DNA from: Aquamicrobium defluvii
GTDB taxonomy: Bacteria; Pseudomonadota; Alphaproteobacteria; Rhizobiales; Rhizobiaceae
Reading direction: 5' to 3'
Assembly: GCF_004363725.1 (NCBI RefSeq)
Contig: NZ_SNZF01000005.1
Location: 124,001-188,000, forward strand
Length of the DNA stretch: 64,000 nucleotides
Shown: in pieces, positions 1 to 8,624 of the stretch
How positions within the stretch are numbered: the stretch's first letter is position 1
How the letters are laid out: each line of letters begins with the position of its first letter
The notes under the pieces: model-generated
The model's database searches: none
Seen by the model: only the letters and a program-made list of their open reading frames with translations
What the model was told of the DNA's origin: nothing
Made by a program: the position numbers and the translations under genes

Positions 1-1
1 C

Positions 2-898
2 GCAATAGAGGCACTGGAAACGCAGCTTGCAACGCTCAATTCCTCGCCGACCAACGTTCATGACCGGCGCTACTTCACCTCGCTCTATGTACGCGAACCG
101 GCAGGAACGCTGCTGGAGGTGGCCACGGACGGACCGGGCTTTGCTGTCGACGAGCCGCCGGACACACTTGGCACCACGCTGATGGTGCCGCCAGGCGATC
201 AGCTGCGCGCGCAGGACCTTCGGGTCATGCTGCCCCAGTTCGCCATGCCGGGCCAGCCGCGCACGCCGCGCCGCGAATTGCCTTTCGTGCACCGCTTCTT
301 CACGCCCGATGATCCGGACGGCAGCACCATGGTGCTTCTGCATGGCACAGGCGGCACGGAGGCGGACCTGATGCCGCTGGCGCACCGCATATCGCCGCAC
401 GCCACCTTGCTCGGCGTGCGCGGTCGCGCCCATGAAGAGGGCAATGCGCGCTGGTTTCGCCGGCTGGGGCCGACCAGCTTCGATCAGGCCGATATCCGCT
501 CCGAAGCGGAAGCTTTCGCGGCATTCGTCGAGGGCGCCGTCGCGGGCTACGGACTCGATCCCGCCCGCATGACCTTCATGGGGTTGTCGAACGGCGCGAA
601 CTTTGCCGCTTCGGTGATGGGCCTGCAACCCGGCCACATCGCAAAAGCGATCCTGCTCCGTCCCATGATGGTGCTGGAAGATCCGCCCGCGACCGACCTT
701 GCCGGTACCGAAGTTCTGATGATCGCCGGGGCGCGCGACCCCTTCTCCAATTTCGGCAGGCCGCTGGCGCAATGGCTGGAGGGTTCGGGCGCGATGCTCG
801 ACCTGCACACAATCGGTGCCGGACACGAACTGTCGCAGGAGGACGAAACCATAACGCGGGATTGGCTGCGCATAAGGCAAGGAGGCCGACATGGCTGA
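2..898 (+). CDS. Ring-cleaving dioxygenase (VOC) fused to an alpha/beta hydrolase, 5' truncated
   Basis: The reading frame is open from base 2, so the N-terminus lies outside the window. Residues 1-60 of the visible part match the C-terminal end of MhqO-type VOC ring-cleaving dioxygenases (YFTSLYVREPAGTLLEVATD, then GPGFAVDEP). After a short linker comes a complete phospholipase/carboxylesterase-like hydrolase of the MhqD/YpfH type: oxyanion region LLHGTGG, nucleophile GLSNGAN, acid GARDPF and base GAGHEL. In Bacillus the two activities are separate neighbouring genes (mhqO, mhqD) for quinone and catechol detoxification; here they are one polypeptide. The substrate is not visible. The stop codon overlaps the next gene by 8 bases, so the two are probably cotranscribed. 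Confidence 0.85.
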   Translation, partial: AIEALETQLATLNSSPTNVHDRRYFTSLYVREPAGTLLEVATDGPGFAVDEPPDTLGTTLMVPPGDQLRAQDLRVMLPQFAMPGQPRTPRRELPFVHRFFTPDDPDGSTMVLLHGTGGTEADLMPLAHRISPHATLLGVRGRAHEEGNARWFRRLGPTSFDQADIRSEAEAFAAFVEGAVAGYGLDPARMTFMGLSNGANFAASVMGLQPGHIAKAILLRPMMVLEDPPATDLAGTEVLMIAGARDPFSNFGRPLAQWLEGSGAMLDLHTIGAGHELSQEDETITRDWLRIRQGGRHG

Positions 899-1208
899 CA
901 TCAGGATAGCCAGGGAAGAGCCGGAAGGACGGCGAGGCCGCTACGTCGCGCGGATCGATGGCATCGACGGCGAGGCTGAAATCACCTTCACCAGAAGGGG
1001 GCCGGCGCTGATCAGCGCCGACCACACAGGCGCGCCCGAGACGATGAAGGGAACGGGAGCGGCGGCGGCGCTGGTTTCGTTCATGGTCGAGGATGCCCGC
1101 AGCAACGGGTTCAGAATTCTTCCGCTATGCCCCTATGTGCGCAGCCAGTATCGCAAGAATCCGGATTGGGCGGATGTCATGACGCTGGCGCCCGGCCAGG
1201 AGCCATGA
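891..1208 (+). CDS. Small GNAT-like N-acetyltransferase (YjdJ type)
   Basis: This is a 105-residue protein of the short GNAT group (YjdJ/Acetyltransf_CG). Visible hallmarks are a beta-rich first half ending in ISADHTGAPETMKGTGAAAALV, which corresponds to the acetyl-CoA loop, and the characteristic end LPLCPYVRSQYRKNPDWADV. These proteins are acetyl-CoA binding and their acceptors are mostly unknown. The start ATG overlaps the end of the hydrolase gene by 8 bases and GGAGG lies about 5 bases upstream. It converges with the polysaccharide locus, whose last gene ends 16 bases away. Confidence 0.85.
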   Translation: MADIRIAREEPEGRRGRYVARIDGIDGEAEITFTRRGPALISADHTGAPETMKGTGAAAALVSFMVEDARSNGFRILPLCPYVRSQYRKNPDWADVMTLAPGQEP

Positions 1209-1224
1209 CCTCGCCAGACAACTT

Positions 1225-2574
1225 TCATCGACCGTGCTGCGGGGCGGGGAGCAGAACTTCTTCCCGGGGCTGACGTTTTTTTCCTTTCAGGCCGCTCTCC
1301 GGCGATGCCGGCCGCACACCTATGTCGGAAAAGAACAGCACGTTGAAGAAGGCGAAGGTCATGGCGATCGACATGGTCCGCAAGGGATAATCCACAATGG
1401 AGTGCAACAGGATGACGGCGATCGACAACAGCGCCAGTCGCTGGAGCGGGCGGTTGTAGACCTGCACGGCGCGCGCGATCACCATTGCTGCGTAGACGGC
1501 AAAGATCATCATCGCCCCTGCCCCGCCTTCGAGCAGCAGCTCGAGAAAATCGTTGTGCGCATGATTGACGTACAGGGCATGCACCATGTCGCGCTTTTCA
1601 TAGGCCGGGTACACGAGATCGAATGTGCCGAAGCCCGTGCCCCATAGCCAGTTGTCCTGTATGGCCTTCCATGTGGTAAGGGCAAATTCCCTGCGCCCGA
1701 AATCCGGGTCCAGTTGCTGGGAACCGATCTGCACCAGCGCGCCATAGCCATAGGCGACCAGGCTGGCGAACAGAACCACCATCGCAATGGTCCCGACACG
1801 GCCGCGCCAGACGAGCGAGGCGACGGAGATCGCGACCACACAAAGCCCGATCAGGATTCCGGCACGCGACCCGGCAGCCAGCAACACGAGGAACGTCAGG
1901 ATCAGGAGAAGCGTGGCGATAGCCGCGCGACCGTGGAAAAAGCCGAAATAGACGATCAGCGGCAGGCTTGAAAAAACCAGTGTGGAGAAATGGTTCACAT
2001 TGGCGAACATGCCGACCATGACGCCGTAGCCCAGCAGATCGCCAAGCGTGGCGCCTGTGCTGAAGGAATATTGCAGGCCGCCGGCTATCAGGTTGCAGAC
2101 AAAACCGATGACGAAGAAGGGCAGCAGGTCCGCAAATTTGTCCTGCGGTAGGCTCGCGGCTGCGATGAAGAAAATCACCGGCACAAGGGCGAAGATCGTG
2201 GCCTCGATGGTGCGCGATACGGCGAGGCTGACCGGAGCGGCTTCGAAGGCTGCGGACGGATCGTCTCCCGCGAACGGAAGCAGACCCGCCGGGCGGACGA
2301 TTTCCAGCAGGGAAAGCGGTAGCGGCAGAAGCTGCATGATTCCGAGCACAAGGATCAGCACAAGCAGGACGATGCCGGCACGCATCGGCTTCGTCATCTG
2401 CGCCGACATCAGCGCAAAGGCTGAACCGGCTATGACGATCGATTGCAGGACCGCATCGATCAACACACCCCGTTGTGTGGCGCCCCCCACCAGCAGACAG
2501 GCAAGCAGACAGAAACCGAGCAGATTGCGCTTGCCGCGCCATCCCCTCGCCAGCCCTGTTTCGAGCGTCGTCAT
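1225..2574 (-). CDS. O-antigen ligase / Wzy-like polysaccharide polymerase
   Basis: This 449-residue polytopic membrane protein has about ten to twelve hydrophobic segments. Two Wzy_C/WaaL family hallmarks are visible: AAGSRAGILIGL in the middle, and a large periplasmic loop with the essential-histidine motif NHAHNDFLELLLEGG near residue 340. Such enzymes polymerise lipid-linked repeat units or ligate glycan to an acceptor in the periplasm. The start ATG shares ATGA with the stop of the TPR-like gene, so translation is coupled. It is the last gene of the locus and one of two ligase/polymerase-like proteins here (the other is at 19026-20426). Which one polymerises and which one ligates cannot be told from sequence. 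Confidence 0.85.
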   Translation of the reverse strand: MTTLETGLARGWRGKRNLLGFCLLACLLVGGATQRGVLIDAVLQSIVIAGSAFALMSAQMTKPMRAGIVLLVLILVLGIMQLLPLPLSLLEIVRPAGLLPFAGDDPSAAFEAAPVSLAVSRTIEATIFALVPVIFFIAAASLPQDKFADLLPFFVIGFVCNLIAGGLQYSFSTGATLGDLLGYGVMVGMFANVNHFSTLVFSSLPLIVYFGFFHGRAAIATLLLILTFLVLLAAGSRAGILIGLCVVAISVASLVWRGRVGTIAMVVLFASLVAYGYGALVQIGSQQLDPDFGRREFALTTWKAIQDNWLWGTGFGTFDLVYPAYEKRDMVHALYVNHAHNDFLELLLEGGAGAMMIFAVYAAMVIARAVQVYNRPLQRLALLSIAVILLHSIVDYPLRTMSIAMTFAFFNVLFFSDIGVRPASPESGLKGKKRQPREEVLLPAPQHGR

Positions 2575-3806
2575 GATTGCACCGCCAGGATACGAATATC
2601 GTGGAACAGCACCTCGCCGCTGTAGCGATTGCTCCAGTTCTCCACCATGGCGTTGGTTCTCAGTGTCAGGGTCTGCACGGGACAGTTCTGCGGGATGGTG
2701 AATGTGTCGCGAACGCTACGCTCCTGATAGGTCCCGGCCGGCACCTCGACACGCACGATCGGCTGACCCGGATCGGCACAATCTATGGCCCACATCAACG
2801 ACTTGGGCAGTTCGGCCGCGGTGGCGGAAGCCCTGAACTCGATTTCGTAAGCCCCGGACGGCAGAGACAGATACTGCTCCAGCCCGATGCGCAGGACCGG
2901 TGTCCCGCTGAACTCAAGCGACAGTCCATAGCCCGGTGGGCCGCTCGCGGGTCCGGACGGCAGGCTGAGCACCATTCCCGGCTGCTGTCGCACGCCCCAG
3001 TCGAACCTTCTGCCCGACGGCCCCTGGCGGAACTGGCCATTGAACACGAAACCCGACAATTCCCGTTCATGCGGCGCCAGCGTGAGCAGGAACGTACGAT
3101 ATGCCAGATCGTACTGCTTATGCCTGAAAAGGCTGGCGATCAGCTGGGCCGTTTCGGACGAAGCCGGCGGAGAGGATCCAAGGGCCAGATCCTGCAAGAG
3201 CCGCGCAGTGAAAGCCAGATCATCGCTCTCACCACGTGCGAGGGCCGAGATGAGCCGTGAGCGCCATGGCGGAGCTGCGGCAAGCATTTCAAGCAGCACC
3301 TCATAACTGTCGGCCTGCGAAAACACCTGCGGCACCGCAGCTGCGAAAGCCCCGACCTGGTCGGGCCAGCGGCGGAACATCAGATCCAGCGCCTCAGCCG
3401 CCTTGTCATACTCTGCGGCTGCCACAGCCCGTTGCACGCTCCAGTGCAGGGCATGGATTTCGGTGCTTGCCAGCGTCAGGGCATGATCGAACATGGCATA
3501 GGCGGTATCGGCCTCACCGCGCCTGCGCAGAATTTCGCCAAGCAGGCTGTAGATGCGGGCATCGCCGGCATTGGCAGGTACCGCCCGGCGGACCTGCGCT
3601 TCCATTTCATCGAGGCGAGCGTCCGCGTCCTGCCGGTTCAGGCGGGCGACGGTATCGGCGATAAGTGCCTCCGCATTCAGCGGATAGAGCGCCAGCGCAA
3701 CGTCCGGATGATCGGTCTCAAGATGCCGACTTGATGCGATCGCCAAGATCGCGAAGATGCTTGCGCACGCGCCCAGACACAGAAGCCAGCGACCAGTTTT
3801 TCGCAT
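2571..3806 (-). CDS. Membrane-anchored TPR-like protein of the polysaccharide locus
   Basis: This 411-residue protein has one N-terminal membrane segment (residues about 7-24, LCLGACASIFAILAIAS). An alpha-helical, tetratricopeptide-like region follows (ALIADTVARL, IYSLLGEILRRRGEADTAYA, ALHWSVQRAVAAAEYDKAAE). The C-terminal half is beta-rich and could be a carbohydrate-binding or jelly-roll domain (FDWGVRQQPG, RIGLEQYLSLPSGAYEIEF). I chose ATG 3806, preceded by GAGGGGG, because everything further upstream is only the shifted frame of the kinase tail. This start overlaps wzc by 89 bases. Its stop overlaps the O-antigen ligase start, which suggests it may act with that enzyme. The exact role is unknown. 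Confidence 0.75.
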   Translation of the reverse strand: MRKTGRWLLCLGACASIFAILAIASSRHLETDHPDVALALYPLNAEALIADTVARLNRQDADARLDEMEAQVRRAVPANAGDARIYSLLGEILRRRGEADTAYAMFDHALTLASTEIHALHWSVQRAVAAAEYDKAAEALDLMFRRWPDQVGAFAAAVPQVFSQADSYEVLLEMLAAAPPWRSRLISALARGESDDLAFTARLLQDLALGSSPPASSETAQLIASLFRHKQYDLAYRTFLLTLAPHERELSGFVFNGQFRQGPSGRRFDWGVRQQPGMVLSLPSGPASGPPGYGLSLEFSGTPVLRIGLEQYLSLPSGAYEIEFRASATAAELPKSLMWAIDCADPGQPIVRVEVPAGTYQERSVRDTFTIPQNCPVQTLTLRTNAMVENWSNRYSGEVLFHDIRILAVQS

Positions 3807-6090
3807 GTGTTGATGAGCCCCCCTCACCGCCCTTGCTTTCCAGCTTCGGCGTTTCATCGCCGTAGCTGTAGTAGTTGTAGCTGAGGTATTTGTAGCTGTA
3901 GTTGTAGTCCAGCTTGCGCACCGCAAACTTGGTCATTGCAACGCCCAGAACATTGGAACCGGCTGCCTGAATGCGCTTGAGCGCCGCGCGCGCGGCCTTT
4001 CGCGTCACCTGATTTGAGGAGACGACGAGAAGCGTGGCCTCGGTCAGGCGACTGAGGATGGGCGCATCGGAAAGGCCGATGATCGGCGGCGAATCGATCA
4101 GGACCAGATCATAGCTGCGCGACAGCTTTTGCAGCAGCAGCCCCATGCGGGAGGAGGACAGGAGATCGGCGGGATTCGGCGGGATCATGCCGGCTGTCAT
4201 GACGCTGACATTCCCCCCGACCGGCTTGATAAGCTTCGGCAGATCGTCACGGCGGATCGTGTTGGTCAGGACGTTGCTAAGGCCGACGATATTGTCCACC
4301 TTGAATATGCGATGCACCACCGGCTTGCGAAGGTCCGCATCCACGACCAGAACCTTTGCGCCGAGGGCACCGAAATCCTCGGCCAGCTTGAAGACCGTCG
4401 TCGACTTGCCTTCGGAGGGCTCGGAACTGGTAACGAGCAGGACGCGCGGCGCGCCCTGTTCGCCGGAAAACTGAAGCGAGGTGCGCAGCGACCGGTAGGA
4501 TTCCGACAGGCCAGACCTCGGGTCCGCCACCGCCTGACCGAACTCCCTGTCATCGATCGCCGGCAGGATGCCAAGGATCGGCAGCCGCAGTTCCTTCTCC
4601 ACCTGCTCGGGATTGGTGAAGGTGTTGTTGAGCAGCTCAAGAACGTAGACGGCGGCCGCGCCGATCACCATGGAAAGGACCAGCCCGATCGCCAGATTGA
4701 CGGGCAGCCGCGGAGAGTAGGGAGAACGGGGCATCACCGCCATATCGACCACGGCGGCGTTCTGGTTCCTCAGTTCGGAGCCGACTGCGACCTCGTTCAG
4801 CTTGGCGATCAGGTTTTCATACTGGGAGCGGTTGGAATCCACCTCCCGCTTCAGGATCGTGTACCTGATGTTCTTGTCCTGATAGGCGACCTGCTCGGCT
4901 TCCAGTTCCGCCAGCTTGTTCCTGAGATCCTGAACCTTGGCGAGCGTCTCCGTGTGCTTGATGCGGATGGAATCCGTCACGGCGGCTATGCCAAGGTTCA
5001 ACTGGTTCTCGATCTCCCTGATCTGCGAACGAAGCTGCTGCATCTCGGGGAAGCCCGGCTTGAAGAACGCCAGTTTCTGCTGATATTCGGCATTCAGCTC
5101 GGCGAGCTTGCCCCGCAGCTTCTCCAGCCCTTCGCTCTTGAGCACCTGTTCCAGGCTGGCGCCCTGCCCGTTGTCGATCTGTTGCACCAGCCGGCCGTAA
5201 TCCAGGCTTTCCTGCATGGCGAGCGCCAGCGCCTTGTTGATCTCCGTCAGGTTCGCGGCAATCAGCGAACTGTCGCTGCCGGTGATGGTGATGCCGGCGC
5301 TCTTGGCGTAATCGACCAGCGCCTCCTCCGACTGCTGAAGCCGTTCCTTGACCTGCAACACCTGTTCCTGAATGAACTTGCGCGCCTGCGAGGACGTATC
5401 GCTGGCCTGGTCGACACGCTGGTCGATAAAGCTCTGCGCGACCTGATTGGCGATCTCGTAAGCGTATCTGGGCTGCTGGTCGGAATAGCTGATCGACAGA
5501 AGGCTGGTGTTGGTGATCGGATCGACGGAGAGATTGGCGAGCACCCTGTCGACAGCCATGTTGGCGCGCTCATCCGCGGAATATTGGGAGATATCCCCGC
5601 CCGGCGACCTGCCGAAGGCGCGGTTGAGTATGTTCAGGGGCGAGAAGCTGGGCCTTGGAAACAGGAAGTCCTCGCGTTCGCCCAGGCCGAGATTGAACAC
5701 GACACGCTGCGCAAGGGAGCGGCTCTTGAGTTTTTCACGCGCCGTCAGGTAGGAGCGCATGTCGCTGCCTTCCGAAGTGACTTCGATGTCCTGAAAAACC
5801 TTCGCCGACGGCACCAGCACTTCCAGCCGTGCCGTGGCACGGTATTGAGGCGTCATCATCATCGTGACGGCCAGTGCACACACTATGCCGACGGCAACGA
5901 GAGTGGCCAGAAGCCAGCGATAGTGCACGACATAGAGAAACAGCCGCAGGATATCGATGCCTTCCTCCTGCTGGGGAGGCTCATAGGCATAGTCCTGAAT
6001 GTGCAGGCGTGGATCGTACCAGGCCCCCGGCACGGCAACCGCTCCGCTTCCGGGATGCTCCGGGCCGATCTGGCGATGACGATCAAACAT
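3718..6090 (-). CDS. Polysaccharide co-polymerase / BY-type tyrosine autokinase (Wzc/ExoP-like)
   Basis: This 790-residue inner-membrane protein fuses a Wzz-type chain-length domain with a bacterial tyrosine kinase. A first membrane helix lies at about residues 55-77. A long periplasmic coiled coil follows (residues about 200-420), then a second helix near 475-495. The cytoplasmic kinase has Walker A SEPSEGKSTT (about 562), Walker A' VLVVDADLRKP (about 580) and Walker B LVLIDSPPI (about 665). The tail has a cluster of eight tyrosines in fifteen residues (YNYSYKYLSYNYYSY, about 728-743), the expected autophosphorylation site. Autophosphorylation controls polymer length and export with the Wza-like channel just upstream. 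The phosphatase at 7001-7828 is the likely antagonist. Confidence 0.93.
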   Translation of the reverse strand: MFDRHRQIGPEHPGSGAVAVPGAWYDPRLHIQDYAYEPPQQEEGIDILRLFLYVVHYRWLLATLVAVGIVCALAVTMMMTPQYRATARLEVLVPSAKVFQDIEVTSEGSDMRSYLTAREKLKSRSLAQRVVFNLGLGEREDFLFPRPSFSPLNILNRAFGRSPGGDISQYSADERANMAVDRVLANLSVDPITNTSLLSISYSDQQPRYAYEIANQVAQSFIDQRVDQASDTSSQARKFIQEQVLQVKERLQQSEEALVDYAKSAGITITGSDSSLIAANLTEINKALALAMQESLDYGRLVQQIDNGQGASLEQVLKSEGLEKLRGKLAELNAEYQQKLAFFKPGFPEMQQLRSQIREIENQLNLGIAAVTDSIRIKHTETLAKVQDLRNKLAELEAEQVAYQDKNIRYTILKREVDSNRSQYENLIAKLNEVAVGSELRNQNAAVVDMAVMPRSPYSPRLPVNLAIGLVLSMVIGAAAVYVLELLNNTFTNPEQVEKELRLPILGILPAIDDREFGQAVADPRSGLSESYRSLRTSLQFSGEQGAPRVLLVTSSEPSEGKSTTVFKLAEDFGALGAKVLVVDADLRKPVVHRIFKVDNIVGLSNVLTNTIRRDDLPKLIKPVGGNVSVMTAGMIPPNPADLLSSSRMGLLLQKLSRSYDLVLIDSPPIIGLSDAPILSRLTEATLLVVSSNQVTRKAARAALKRIQAAGSNVLGVAMTKFAVRKLDYNYSYKYLSYNYYSYGDETPKLESKGGEGGSSTHAKNWSLASVSGRVRKHLRDLGDRIKSAS

Positions 6091-6237
6091 GCCTGTATTC
6101 CAATCCCCGCCACCGGTGGGTGGCCTGCCCCTGCTGCGACTGCCGGGTACCCGCTACCCGATGCCGCTCTTCCGATGCCGGTGAAAGTCCCGCCTGAACT
6201 CCCCGGTGCCGTTCTGCCGTTCCCCTGCAGCCTTGCA

Positions 6238-7008
6238 TCAGGGAATGACAGCCAGCCGGCTCGCATTGACTGCGATGCCCAGCGCCTCTTTCAGATTGTT
6301 GATAGCCACCCGGCTTTGCGAAGTGAACACCATGACCACGTCGCCGCCATAAATGCGCGGATTGGCCAGCCGGCCGCTGCGAATATGCTCGACATTGTAG
6401 TTCGCGACGAGCTTGCTGCCGCCCACATCCCGGAAGATATAGACCTTGCTCTGATCGGCCACGTCGCGGAAGCCTCCCGCCAGGGCTATCGCATCGAGCA
6501 GCGTGGTGCCGGCCGAGACGGGATAAAGGCCCGATCTGGCGACCTCGCCATCGACGGTAACCCGCTGGCTGGCCGATTCCTTCAGGAAAACCGTGATATC
6601 GGGGGATTGCAGATAGGAAGCGCCGTAGGCCTTTTCCAGCTCCTGCTCCAGCTGGCGGACGGACTTTCCGGCTGCGGTCCGGACCCCGATCAGGGGCAGC
6701 GAGATAAGCCCGGAGGAATCGACCTGCACCGTGCGGTTGAGGGAGTCGGCATTGTAGACGTTGATTTCAAGGACATCGTTCGCTGACAGCAACTGCTCGG
6801 CTCCGTCACGCGTACCCGCAGGTGCAGGCAGACTTTTGACCAGCCGCAGGCTTCCATCCGATGCGCCCGCGCCGGCTCCGGATTGCAGCGAAAGCACATC
6901 GGAAGGGGCCGCCCCCGTATTGGCGGTGCTGGTGCAGCCTGCGATGAAGAAAAGCACCATCAGCATGATCACGGACAGGATTCTGGGTGTGACCATGGCT
7001 CTATCCAT
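6238..7008 (-). CDS. Wza-like outer-membrane polysaccharide export lipoprotein
   Basis: The protein of about 256 residues starts with a lipoprotein signal (VLFFIAGC, with Cys about residue 25). It continues with a polysaccharide-export domain (LSANDVLEINVYNADSLN) and an SLBB repeat (VTVDGEVARSGLYPV to FRDVADQSKVYI). It would form the outer-membrane channel that takes polymer from the Wzc-like protein encoded next. Two ATG starts are possible, 7008 and 6996; neither has a good ribosome site. The first overlaps the phosphatase stop by 8 bases. The start lies directly against an 18-base tandem duplication at 7010-7045. Confidence 0.9.
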   Translation of the reverse strand: MDRAMVTPRILSVIMLMVLFFIAGCTSTANTGAAPSDVLSLQSGAGAGASDGSLRLVKSLPAPAGTRDGAEQLLSANDVLEINVYNADSLNRTVQVDSSGLISLPLIGVRTAAGKSVRQLEQELEKAYGASYLQSPDITVFLKESASQRVTVDGEVARSGLYPVSAGTTLLDAIALAGGFRDVADQSKVYIFRDVGGSKLVANYNVEHIRSGRLANPRIYGGDVVMVFTSQSRVAINNLKEALGIAVNASRLAVIP

Positions 7009-7828
7009 TCCTGAAAATTCGATCGGCCCTGAAAATTCGATCGGCAAGGCGTCGCGCGAGCCCGGGCGAAGCAGGGGCACCGGCCGTCCGGCGAGATGAT
7101 GGCAACACGGCTGACGGCTCAGCATCGGCCAGGATAGCGGCAGGCCGATCGTGGAACATCTGGTCGGCGACCTCCTGCCCGAACCGCTCTGCAACCATGG
7201 CCCGGGCACCGGACATGACAGGCTTGCGCCACGAAACGCCGTGCGCATCGCTGGCAAAGAAGCTCGCCCTGCCCTCATTCAGGATTCGTTCGGTCAACTG
7301 CCTGGCTGCGGCTCCGAAACCGCCGGTGAGCGAATCCGCGGTGAGCTGGAGCGGGCAACCAAGATCGGCAAGACGCTGGACAACATCGAAATGCCGGCTC
7401 GCCCATAAAAGCCGTTCCGGGTGCGTGATGATGGGAACGAATCCCGACTCCAGCAAGCGGTTGGCAAAATCCTCCAGCCTCGGCGGCAGGATTTCATGCG
7501 GCGGCTCCAGCAGGAAATAGCGCGTGCGGTTCAGGGTTGGCACCTCGCCGTCCCTCAGGCGCTCGACAAGATCCGGAGCCACATGAACATCGGCCCCACA
7601 ATATAACGTCAGGGGAATGGACTGCGCATCCAGCATGGCCTGAAGAGTGTGCATAGCAGGCAGGATGGTGGAGACCGAGTTCTCGTACTTGCCAGGAACC
7701 ACATGCGGCGTGCATGCCATGTGAGTGATGCCGTCCCCGACCGCTATGCGAGCCATCTCGATCGATGCAGCCACATCGGCTGCGCCGTCATCGAGAGCGG
7801 ACAAGATGTGCGAGTGCAGATCGATCAT
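7001..7828 (-). CDS. PHP-type protein tyrosine phosphatase (CpsB/YwqE/CapC family)
   Basis: This 275-residue protein has the metal-binding motifs of the CpsB/YwqE phosphatase family: MIDLHSHIL at the start, DDGA, ACTPHVV, PHEILPP, IITHPER and FFASDAHG. The family dephosphorylates BY-type tyrosine kinases, so the natural substrate is the tyrosine cluster of the kinase two genes downstream. Such PHP phosphatases are best known from Firmicutes; Gram-negative loci often use a low-molecular-weight Wzb phosphatase instead, and none is seen here. The last residues contain ADRIFR twice, because of an exact in-frame 18-base tandem duplication. Confidence 0.9.
   Translation of the reverse strand: MIDLHSHILSALDDGAADVAASIEMARIAVGDGITHMACTPHVVPGKYENSVSTILPAMHTLQAMLDAQSIPLTLYCGADVHVAPDLVERLRDGEVPTLNRTRYFLLEPPHEILPPRLEDFANRLLESGFVPIITHPERLLWASRHFDVVQRLADLGCPLQLTADSLTGGFGAAARQLTERILNEGRASFFASDAHGVSWRKPVMSGARAMVAERFGQEVADQMFHDRPAAILADAEPSAVLPSSRRTAGAPASPGLARRLADRIFRADRIFRNG
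7010..7045. repeat. Exact 18-base tandem duplication
   Basis: The 18-base unit cctgaaaattcgatcggc occurs at 7010-7027 and again at 7028-7045 without a mismatch. Eighteen bases are six codons, so the phosphatase frame stays open and simply gains a second ADRIFR at its C-terminus. The proximal copy abuts the start codon of the Wza-like gene. The lack of any divergence suggests a recent slippage event. Confidence 0.95.
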
Positions 7829-7933
7829 CTACAGCAAAATCGGCATCGCGGAGGCACAACAATGGCCACAATTGCCATTCGATCCCCCCTTACAGCAACC
7901 CCGTTTGATCTGAAGCCACCCCAAGCCATACAA

Positions 7934-7962
7934 CGCCAATGAAGCTGTCAGCCTCATTGGCG
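7934..7962 (-). terminator. Hairpin between the FecR-like gene and the phosphatase gene
   Basis: The arms CGCCAATGA (7934-7942) and TCATTGGCG (7954-7962) are perfectly complementary over 9 bases with an 11-base loop. On the minus strand the hairpin is followed by TTGTATGG, so the U-run is poor. It may be a terminator or attenuator separating 8027-8539 from the wza/wzc group, or an operator. The rest of 7829-8026 shows nothing else recognisable. Confidence 0.5.
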
Positions 7963-8026
7963 CGGAAGAATTTCCAGATACTTTCGATTCACCTCAGAGA
8001 GGACGCTGAACCAGGCAGATACCGGA

Positions 8027-8539
8027 TTACTTGCTGACGGCCTTGTCCTTGTCGGACGCTGCGATGGCAATAACCCCGGCTCCGATACCACCGGCAAGGA
8101 TCGCCGGACCGACGAAACTGCGGCCTGCCTGAGCCACAGCCCCGGCTTCCGCACCGTTTCCATTGACGGCAAGGCACAGAAGCTCACCCTGCGAACGCAC
8201 TTCGAAAGTGGTGTTCGCGCGCAGATGCAACTTGCACCGATCACCGAAGACGACGGTCGAGGCCGACTGCGGACCAACCAGGACAGCATCTCCGGAACGA
8301 AGCCGCATGGAAGGCCGGGCCGGAGTTGAGCCGTTCGCCTGACTCACGAACACGTTTCCGGAAACGCTCTCCACAACGCCGGATGCCTCGGCAGGAAGCT
8401 GACAGGCACATGAGGCCGCCTGCTGCGAGTTCCCGGCTGCCGGCTGCGCATTCGCGAAACCACATGCAGCGGCCAAAGCGGCTGTCAGAACGGCGCCACC
8501 CGCCGCCGATCGAAACAATCCCCAAGAAGACATGCGCAT
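8027..8539 (-). CDS. Exported FecR-like domain protein
   Basis: This 170-residue protein has a signal peptide (residues about 8-31, ending ANAQ). A cysteine pair (CACQ) follows, then a FecR-like beta domain (GVVESVSGNVFVSQ, RLRSGDAVLVGPQSASTVVF). The C-terminal hydrophobic, glycine-rich stretch SFVGPAILAGGIGAGVIAIA could insert in a membrane. FecR-like exported proteins often accompany polysaccharide export genes, but a precise function is not known. The neighbouring genes on the same strand belong to the polysaccharide locus. Confidence 0.7.
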   Translation of the reverse strand: MRMSSWGLFRSAAGGAVLTAALAAACGFANAQPAAGNSQQAASCACQLPAEASGVVESVSGNVFVSQANGSTPARPSMRLRSGDAVLVGPQSASTVVFGDRCKLHLRANTTFEVRSQGELLCLAVNGNGAEAGAVAQAGRSFVGPAILAGGIGAGVIAIAASDKDKAVSK

Positions 8540-8624
8540 TCTAACCCCGCCTCAAGTAAAAGCAGGCTGGTGAATACCATCACCAGACAGCTTATGCAAC
8601 CTAGAAGAGAAAAAAATCAATCGC

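Noticed and set aside
4129..6786. Plus-strand open frame of 885 codons opposite wzc and wza
   Set aside because: It mirrors the codon structure of two well-supported minus-strand genes, has no domain similarity, and crosses the gap between them only because GC-rich DNA has few stops.
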